Assembly: GCA_017302015.1 (NCBI GenBank)
Contig: JAFLEE010000068.1
Span: forward strand, 1 to 13,495
Direction of reading: 5' to 3'
DNA length: 13,495 nucleotides
Origin: Spirochaetota bacterium
GTDB lineage: Bacteria; Spirochaetota; UBA12135; COTS27; JAFLEE01
Part shown: positions 6,867 through 13,495 of the stretch, piece after piece
Layout of the letters: each line of letters opens with the position of its first letter
Position numbering within the stretch: position 1 is the first letter of the stretch
Made by a program: the position numbers and the translations under genes
The notes under the pieces: generated by a model
The model's database searches: none
The model's input: the letters and a program-made list of their open reading frames with translations, nothing else
Told to the model about the DNA's origin: nothing

Positions 6867-7728
6867 CCCCCACCTCCAAAAAATCCCCGGGCCTTGGCCC
6901 GGTCTGCGTCAGGGCATAGAGCCGGCGCTCCTCGGTGTCGTGCCAGAGGTCGCTCTGTCCGTGCCACCAGCGGCCCAGGAGTTTATTGAACCCCTTCGAG
7001 CCCACGAGGCGGAAGCGCATCCGCGAGCCGGGGTGGCGGCCCATGGGCGACTCGACGGCCTCGACGACCTTCACCCGCTTGCCGAGGGTGCTCCGGTGGA
7101 ATGGGGGGAGGGGCCGGCCGGAGAGCAGGTGCGCGGGGATGCCCCAACGGTGGAGCGAGAGGCGGCGCTTCTTCCCGTCGGAAAAATCGAGGCGCACATT
7201 GGCGGGATAGGGCGCCAGCCCCTCCACGGAAAACTCGGCAGGCAAGAAGGCCCGGATCCCGTAGACGGACCATTCCCGCCATTTTCCGTCGTTGAGGGCG
7301 AAGGAGTGGAAGAGCGGGGTCCAGTCCTGGGCGAGGCGCGTCTTGCTGTAGGCCGGGAAGATCCACTCGACCAGGGTGTGGGTGGCGTAATTGTAGGCCC
7401 CGGCGAAGCAGGGCTCGTCGCGGTCCCGGTGGACGACGGTGAACGGCCCGATGCGCTGGGTGGGGAGCGAGGTGAGCCGGGCGGCTTCGGCCGGATCGCT
7501 CCTGCGGCGCTCGGCCCGCCACGATTCAAAGAGGATCTTGGGGATATCGGGCTGGGCGGCCGCCGGGCGCCAGGAGAGCTGCCCCTGGAAGGCCTCCCGG
7601 GAATGGAAATGGAAGCGCCCCGTGTCGCGCCGCGTGGCGTAGCCCGTGGCTTCCCAGTCGGCGGGGAGATCGAAGGCGAAATGCCACCAGGCCAGGCGGC
7701 CCGGCGCGGGGGACGGGGAGGGGCTCAT
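6841..7728 (-). CDS. Unrecognised protein with apparent internal duplication
   Basis: I do not recognise this 295-residue protein. It appears to consist of two similar halves. 'HFAFDLPADWEATGY' at residues 16-30 parallels 'YGIRAFLPAEFSVEG' at 156-170. Each is followed by a beta strand ('GRFHFHS' and 'VRLDFSD') and a strand ending near Trp ('GQLSWR' and 'LSLHRW'). The pattern of a Leu-Pro-Ala entry into antiparallel strands recalls PsbP/DUF1795-like folds, but that is inference. Neither signal peptide nor membrane segment is visible. ATG 7728 is chosen, 11 bases after the ABC ATPase stop; an in-frame start at 7827 would overlap that gene by 88 bases. No clear ribosome site precedes the ATG, so it may be translationally coupled. 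Its overlap with the PqqD-like gene suggests the two work together. Confidence 0.72.
   Translation of the reverse strand: MSPSPSPAPGRLAWWHFAFDLPADWEATGYATRRDTGRFHFHSREAFQGQLSWRPAAAQPDIPKILFESWRAERRRSDPAEAARLTSLPTQRIGPFTVVHRDRDEPCFAGAYNYATHTLVEWIFPAYSKTRLAQDWTPLFHSFALNDGKWREWSVYGIRAFLPAEFSVEGLAPYPANVRLDFSDGKKRRLSLHRWGIPAHLLSGRPLPPFHRSTLGKRVKVVEAVESPMGRHPGSRMRFRLVGSKGFNKLLGRWWHGQSDLWHDTEERRLYALTQTGPRPGDFLEVGDVFPSLKS
6871..6877 (-). promoter_or_regulatory. Strong Shine-Dalgarno of the PqqD-like gene
   Basis: Read on the minus strand this is GGAGGTG, ending 4 bases before the ATG at 6866. It lies inside the 3' end of the preceding gene and fixes the start of the PqqD-like protein. Confidence 0.7.
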
Positions 7729-7739
7729 GGGCGCGGACG

Positions 7740-8480
<741 letters not shown>

Positions 8481-8489
8481 GGGGCGCCT

Positions 8490-10451
8490 TTAGAAGGGCA
8501 ATTTGCTCGAGGCCTTGGTGAGGAAGACGATGCCGATGCAGAAGGTGGCCACGAGCCCCGCCCCGCAGAAGTAGCCCGCGGAGAGGATGGGCACCCAGGT
8601 GCGCCACTTCATGCTGCCGAAACGCTTGGCGAAATAATAGCGGCCCACCAGGGCGCCGAGGATCTGGGGGATGACCACGTGGGGGAGGGTCTGGTTGAGC
8701 CCGCGCACGACCCCGTAGATGAGGAGGATGGGCGCGCCCACCACCGAGAGCGCCGCGAACATGAGCATGCCGAGGCCGAAGCCGATGGCCACCTTGACCC
8801 CCGAGAGGGCCTCGTAGAACTGGGAGTATTCCCCGAGGGTCGACGAATAGACGAGGCAGGCGTTGCGGGCCTCGAAGTCCCAGATCTGCTGGGCGTAGGG
8901 GTACATGCCCGAGGGGATCTCGGCGATGCCCCAGATGAAGCTCGAGAAGCAGACCACCGAGAGGATGATGATGGGGAAGAGGAAGAAATCGGCCTTCCAG
9001 ATCGACCAGAAACTGGTGCCCGTGAGTTCGGCCTGCTTGTAGAAGACGGTCATCATGCCGTAATTGGCCTTGGGGATGGGCAGGAACCAGATCGCCACCC
9101 CCTGGTAGCCCGAGAGGATGAAGGCGATCTGGGTGATGAACGGGATCTCGACCACCTGCCCGGCCAGGCCCTCGAGGCGGGCGGTGACGTAGGAGAAGAG
9201 CGGGGTGTAGATGAACCCGAAGAAGAGGAGCACGACCATGACGCCCTTGTGCCAATGGATGAGCCAGCCGCAGACGAGGATGTAGACGATCATCGAGATG
9301 AAATAGAAGAAGACGATGAACTTGCCCGGCATGTTCCCCCGCGCCTTCACGTGGACCTCGCTCACGGGCATGGCGTCGGGATCCTTCGAGCGGGCGTGGC
9401 GCACCAATTGGATGATCCCGAAGGCGGCCACGGCCAGGGAGATGCCGATGGTGAGGCTGAAATAGAGGTCGATATTATTGTTGAACAGCGTCTCGACCGT
9501 GGTCTGGCCGGGCTGCCAGGTGCGCAGCACGTGGAATTTGTAGAGCAGCGGGTTGGCCACGAACGTCACGATGAGCCCGATGAAGGTGCCGACCATGGCG
9601 AAGAAGGGCATCACCATCCCCAGGATGAACTGGCCCAGGTCGAAGGAGAGCCCCGTGGCCACGGCGGGCAGGACGTTCTTCGTGTAGGGGGTGAAATCGG
9701 TGAAGGGGATGGGCAGGATGGAATACGGCTTGCCGAAGAGCGCGCCGGTGAGGGTGGGCCAGCCCATGTAGAGGAAGCCGAAGACCATGCCGAGGGCGCC
9801 GCCGATGGCGAAGATGCGCCATCGCAGGTGGCTCTGCTCGTCCTTGCGCTCCTCGAGGTCCTCGGCGAGGGCCATCACGCCTTGGGCGCCGATGGGGGCG
9901 AGGGGGAACGGCAGGCGCTCGATGTCGTTGGTGACGCGGAAGAGGCCGAAGCTGAGCACCATATTGTCGACGCGGCTCATGAGCATCTTGAAGGCGATGA
10001 GGGCGAGCACCGGGATCCATTCCGGCCGGAAGAAGGTGCGCCCCGCGTAGGCGGCGGGGTCGATGGGCGCCACCCAGGAGGGGATGAGCGTCGAGATGCC
10101 GGAGGAGATCGCCGCCTCGCTGCGCACGAGGAATTGGGTGAAGAGCGGGGTGCCGTGGACGCTCTGGGCGGTGATGGCGCCGGCCATGTAGAAGAGCAGA
10201 AAGATCTGGGCCCGGGAGAGCTTCTGGTTCATCCGCTTCACCACCTCGATGAAGAGGATGACGGTCACCCACTGGGCCGCGGCGCCCACGCCCATGCCGG
10301 CGACGAGCTCCATATAGAGGGTGCCGGGGATCATGACGAGCGCGATGAAGAGCGTCCCGACGAACGAGGAGAGCTTGAAGCCGTCCTCGAACGAGTCGGG
10401 CACCTGCATGACGTTGCGGAATTCCTCCAGTTCTTTGTCGAGTTTGCTCAT
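8490..10451 (-). CDS. Large polytopic membrane protein, OPT/DUF6785-like
   Basis: The 653-residue protein has roughly 12-15 hydrophobic segments, for example near residues 28-50, 60-72, 82-96, 144-158, 213-231, 276-298, 328-350, 377-397, 403-421, 490-508, 552-582, 589-603 and 620-645. Conserved-looking soluble loops include 'ERLPFPLAPIGAQGVMALAE' (178-197), the segment around 'FYKQAELTGTSFW' (470-482) and a C-terminal 'FGSMKWRTWVPILSAGYFCG' (611-630). This layout recalls the oligopeptide transporter (OPT) superfamily and the DUF6785/DUF6784 membrane proteins of planctomycete-like bacteria. I recognise this by overall pattern and not by a diagnostic motif. It starts 13 bases after the FtsX-type gene with GGAG in the gap, and ends 9 bases before the ATPase gene. 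It could be a transporter of its own or a membrane partner of the ABC complex. Confidence 0.65.
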   Translation of the reverse strand: MSKLDKELEEFRNVMQVPDSFEDGFKLSSFVGTLFIALVMIPGTLYMELVAGMGVGAAAQWVTVILFIEVVKRMNQKLSRAQIFLLFYMAGAITAQSVHGTPLFTQFLVRSEAAISSGISTLIPSWVAPIDPAAYAGRTFFRPEWIPVLALIAFKMLMSRVDNMVLSFGLFRVTNDIERLPFPLAPIGAQGVMALAEDLEERKDEQSHLRWRIFAIGGALGMVFGFLYMGWPTLTGALFGKPYSILPIPFTDFTPYTKNVLPAVATGLSFDLGQFILGMVMPFFAMVGTFIGLIVTFVANPLLYKFHVLRTWQPGQTTVETLFNNNIDLYFSLTIGISLAVAAFGIIQLVRHARSKDPDAMPVSEVHVKARGNMPGKFIVFFYFISMIVYILVCGWLIHWHKGVMVVLLFFGFIYTPLFSYVTARLEGLAGQVVEIPFITQIAFILSGYQGVAIWFLPIPKANYGMMTVFYKQAELTGTSFWSIWKADFFLFPIIILSVVCFSSFIWGIAEIPSGMYPYAQQIWDFEARNACLVYSSTLGEYSQFYEALSGVKVAIGFGLGMLMFAALSVVGAPILLIYGVVRGLNQTLPHVVIPQILGALVGRYYFAKRFGSMKWRTWVPILSAGYFCGAGLVATFCIGIVFLTKASSKLPF

Positions 10452-10464
10452 GGGGTCTCCGCGT

Positions 10465-13400
10465 TCACGCCAGGGCTTCGGTCTGCGTCCGGTACTTCGC
10501 CACCGATTCGGCGGGCAGCGAGCGCCAGATGAGGAATTGGTTGCGCAGGTCGTCGATGAAATCGCGGTTGGCGCGCACCCAGGAGGTCGTGGTGCCGCTG
10601 TGCTTCTCCAGGTCGACCTGGACCTCGTCGATGCCGGCGAGGTCGGTGGGCACCACCGAGAGGCGGAAATGCTGGCCGATGCCGAGGTCGAAGGGGGCCA
10701 GCGACACCTCGGCCTCGATATCGGCCCGCTCGAGTTTGCCGCCCGAGACCACCTTGTTCGTCAGGCGGAAATCGCGCACGGTGAACTCGCCCACCGCCAC
10801 GTCGGCGTGGTTGTCGAAGTGCTCGTGGAGGAAGCTGATGATCCCCGCGAAGTCCTGGGTGGAGACGGTGAAGGGGAACTTGAACGAGAGTTTCCCGTTC
10901 TTCGGGGCGGGCATCTTCCACGCGCGGTTGACCCCCGGGTTGGCGCTGCGACCCGCCTTCACCGCCGGGTAGATGGTCGAGAGGATGATGGTGGTCATCA
11001 CGATGAGGATCGTGAAGACCGAGGAGAACGAGGAGAAGTTCATCTCCGGGGCCGTCATGAAGCCGAACGAGGCCAGGAGCGTGAGGAATTTCACGACCAC
11101 TTGGCTGACCAGGTAGCCGCCCACCCCCCCGATGACCGCGTAGACGCCCGACTCCGCGAAGAACAGGGCCGCCACGTTGGGCGGGGAGAGGCCGAGGGCG
11201 CTGAAGGTGAAGATCTCGCGCTCGCGGTCGACGATGGAGCCCAGGAGGGAACTGAAGATGATGAGGCCGCCGATGAGGAGCGGGATGAGGATGTCGCGCA
11301 TGCCCGAGCCGCTATAGGTCTTGGTGTAGAAGTACTGGAAGATGCCCGCGTCGTCCTTGGCGTAGACGGGGTAATTGAAGGCGCGCGCGATCCGCTCGGC
11401 CGTGCGCCCCACGTTCTCGGTCGGGCTCTTGGGCAGCAGGGTGATGAAGTTCACCACGTGCTCGACGTCGACGAGGCTGTCGTAGGGGGCGATGGCGGTG
11501 AGGTCGGCGGTGGCCCAGGCGAAGCTATTATTGTCGAGGTTATTGAGGGCGCTGTCCATGGCGTTGTCGCCCGAGGCGTTGAGGGCGTTCTGCTGGACCG
11601 TCTTCTTGTAGTTGGGGGGGAGCACCTTGCTGCCGTCGAGGTTCTCGGCCATCTGCAGCCGCGAGGCGTCGAAGAACCCGGCGAAGGTGAAGCGCTTGTG
11701 CTGGAAGAGGACCTCTTGGCCGGGCGCCACGCGGAGGTCGCGGGCGCAGGCTTTCGACAGGTAGAGCGGGGGCGACGGGGTCTTCTCGGCGCCGAAGCCG
11801 GGCAAAAGCGCGCGGAGGGTCGCGACCCGCTCGACTTCGCCGGGCATGAGGCCCACGATGGCCTCGATCTGGACTAGGCGGTTTCCCGTCGGGTTGCGAA
11901 GCACCAGGTCGCGCTCGAAGTTCACCTGGTTCCAGAGGTTCTTGGTGATGTCGTAGAAGACGCCGTTTCGCGCGGTGAGGTGGTAGCGGTCGCCGTAGAG
12001 GGCGGTGAGGGATTCGCGCACCTCCTTCTCCACGGAGAGGAGGGTGTGCTTGTGGATCTCGATGCGGTTCTCCACGCCCGCCCCGCGGTCGCGGTAGGTG
12101 GTCCGCACCCCCATCTTCGAGGTGAAGCTCGCGAAGACCAGGATCGTGAAGGTGAGGAGGACGACGGTGATGGCGGTGAGGCCGGTCTTGAGGGGGCGGT
12201 TGCGCATGCCGCTGACCCCGATGAGCACGGCGGCCATGGCGGTGGCGCGGTGGGCCTCCCGGCTATGGACGGTGGAGCCCATCCCCTGCATCGACTTCAC
12301 CTCGTCGCGGAATTTGTTCATGATCAGGTAGACCACGATGCCGGAGAGGAGGATGATGACGAAGGCGAGGAAGATCACCATGGGCGTCGAGGCGAGGCGG
12401 AAGGCGGGGTGCACGAAATAGAGCACCCCGAAGGTCCCCAGGAAGAAGCCCGCGAAGCCCGCGATCTGGCGGGTGATGAGCGTGAAATTGAAGACCAGCC
12501 GCTCCATGGCGAAGGCGAAGGGGATGGTGAGGAGCAGCAGGATGACCACGGCCTTCACCATATCGTCGATGATGCCGCGCAGCGGCGTGTAGACGTGCTC
12601 GGCCAGGGCGAGGGCCAGGGTGCGCTGGGCGCGGGCGAGGGTGGGGTTCGGCGCCGTATTCGTCTCGGCGCGCATGGCCTCCTCGATCATGGCGCCGGTA
12701 TCGGCATGCATGAGTTCGAGGGAGTTATTGTAGATATTGCGTTCGCGCAGGGCCTGGAGGCGCGACTCGTTGAGCACGTAATAATCGTGGAGCGAGGTGC
12801 GGATGGTATCGAAGGAAGCGAGGTCGAAGCGGTCGTAGCCGAAGCCCTCCCCGCCGGGCTTCTCGGGGCTGGAGCCGAGCAGGCGCAGACCGCCCAGGAG
12901 GTATTTCCATTGGGTATCGCGGTCGTAATAATTGAGGCTGAACTCGCCCAGGCGGGTGCTCCCGATGGCCCGGGGGAAGCCCGAGTCGTTGGCGCCGTTG
13001 AGCAGGTTCGGGCGGTAGATGACGCTATTCTCCTGCATGGGGATATAGGGGGTGAAGAACCCGTTGCCGTAGCAGAAGAAGAGGCGCTTCTCGAGTTGGT
13101 AATGGAACCCCTCGGGCATGCGCGTGATCATGCCGTTCGAATCGTGCGTCGCGGCGATGGGGATATAGTCGCTCTGGATGATGAGGGGCATGAGGTAGTA
13201 CCCCTTGGCGTTGATGCGCGCCAGGGCCCCCACGTGCTTGAGCGAGCGTTCCTGCTTCAGCACGTTCGGCGCCTGGAAGACCAGGCCGTCGACGGAGGGC
13301 CCCTCCAGCACCGAGGAGGATTTGGCGTAATTGTCGAAGCGCATGCCCTTGTAGATGCCGTTCTCGTACTTGTAGACGAGGTTGTCGTCGAACTTCGACT

Positions 13401-13495
13401 TGTCCACCGTGCAACGGAGGGAGAGCGATGGGTCGTCGATGACCGCGGATAGGTAGCCCGTGAGTTCCGGCAGCAGCGGGGAGAGGCGGGTGGGG
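10465..13495 (-). CDS. Partial FtsX-family permease, unusually large
   Basis: The frame is open through the right edge with 1009 complete codons visible, so the N-terminus is outside; a GTG at 13407 is internal, since coding continues upstream without a stop or good start. Numbering from the edge, residues 1-311 are a soluble, probably extracytoplasmic region rich in aromatic residues. Membrane segments follow at about 312-332, 344-362, 371-392 and 437-457. A 275-residue extracytoplasmic domain comes next, then segments at about 733-754, 777-799 and 826-844. The last four segments form the standard FtsX/MacB permease: 'RNRPLKTGLTAI' before the first, and 'DREREIFTFSALGLSPPNVA', the usual coupling loop, between the second and third. 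Residues 845-1009 form an extra soluble tail, predicted cytoplasmic. It heads the operon with the polytopic protein and the ATPase, its likely motor. Confidence 0.88.
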   Translation of the reverse strand, partial: PTRLSPLLPELTGYLSAVIDDPSLSLRCTVDKSKFDDNLVYKYENGIYKGMRFDNYAKSSSVLEGPSVDGLVFQAPNVLKQERSLKHVGALARINAKGYYLMPLIIQSDYIPIAATHDSNGMITRMPEGFHYQLEKRLFFCYGNGFFTPYIPMQENSVIYRPNLLNGANDSGFPRAIGSTRLGEFSLNYYDRDTQWKYLLGGLRLLGSSPEKPGGEGFGYDRFDLASFDTIRTSLHDYYVLNESRLQALRERNIYNNSLELMHADTGAMIEEAMRAETNTAPNPTLARAQRTLALALAEHVYTPLRGIIDDMVKAVVILLLLTIPFAFAMERLVFNFTLITRQIAGFAGFFLGTFGVLYFVHPAFRLASTPMVIFLAFVIILLSGIVVYLIMNKFRDEVKSMQGMGSTVHSREAHRATAMAAVLIGVSGMRNRPLKTGLTAITVVLLTFTILVFASFTSKMGVRTTYRDRGAGVENRIEIHKHTLLSVEKEVRESLTALYGDRYHLTARNGVFYDITKNLWNQVNFERDLVLRNPTGNRLVQIEAIVGLMPGEVERVATLRALLPGFGAEKTPSPPLYLSKACARDLRVAPGQEVLFQHKRFTFAGFFDASRLQMAENLDGSKVLPPNYKKTVQQNALNASGDNAMDSALNNLDNNSFAWATADLTAIAPYDSLVDVEHVVNFITLLPKSPTENVGRTAERIARAFNYPVYAKDDAGIFQYFYTKTYSGSGMRDILIPLLIGGLIIFSSLLGSIVDREREIFTFSALGLSPPNVAALFFAESGVYAVIGGVGGYLVSQVVVKFLTLLASFGFMTAPEMNFSSFSSVFTILIVMTTIILSTIYPAVKAGRSANPGVNRAWKMPAPKNGKLSFKFPFTVSTQDFAGIISFLHEHFDNHADVAVGEFTVRDFRLTNKVVSGGKLERADIEAEVSLAPFDLGIGQHFRLSVVPTDLAGIDEVQVDLEKHSGTTTSWVRANRDFIDDLRNQFLIWRSLPAESVAKYRTQTEALA

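Noticed and set aside
13405-13407. GTG as the start of the FtsX-type permease
   Set aside because: The frame stays open upstream to the right edge with plausible coding sequence, and no ribosome site precedes it. The true start is most likely outside the window.
10321-13452. Two long rightward open frames opposite the FtsX-type gene
   Set aside because: The same acidic, His-rich low-complexity mirror pattern is seen, and the minus strand holds the recognisable permease.

Overview
The window is GC-rich bacterial chromosomal DNA, densely coded, with eight genes and one partial gene at each edge counted among them. I see no rRNA, tRNA, transposase, integrase or CRISPR array. An FtsX-type permease paired with a LolD-type ATPase, a large OPT/DUF6785-like membrane protein and an alpha-2-macroglobulin-type (MG2-like) domain suggest a Gram-negative, diderm lineage. 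The combination reminds me of poorly cultured environmental phyla such as Planctomycetota, Hydrogenedentota or Sumerlaeota. That placement is inference only.

Left part (1-3768). A membrane-anchored or secreted protein with an MG2-like domain reads leftward and is cut by the left edge. Across a 126-base divergent gap, three genes read rightward: an AAA+ ATPase with a BCS1-type Walker B and an unrecognised N-terminal half, a GNAT acetyltransferase, and a carbon-nitrogen hydrolase whose usual catalytic lysine position appears to be arginine. The last two follow closely and probably share a transcript with the first, but their codon use is looser than that of the ATPase.

Middle (3769-6476). Two adjacent 10-base palindromes fill much of a 31-base convergent gap. 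Then comes a complete glycogen/maltodextrin phosphorylase (glgP) reading leftward, with a possible promoter in the 181-base gap upstream of it.

Right part (6477-13495). Five tightly packed leftward genes look like one operon. In transcription order they are: a very large FtsX-family permease (N-terminus beyond the right edge), a 653-residue polytopic protein resembling the OPT/DUF6785 group, a LolD/MacB-type ABC ATPase, a 295-residue protein that looks internally duplicated, and a PqqD-like protein. Gaps are 9-13 bases and the last two genes overlap by 26 bases. The ATPase and FtsX protein should form an ABC complex that acts on the envelope rather than a classic importer. The roles of the other three are unknown. 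This five-gene set, with a PqqD-like protein but no visible RiPP enzyme, is the best candidate here for an undescribed system.
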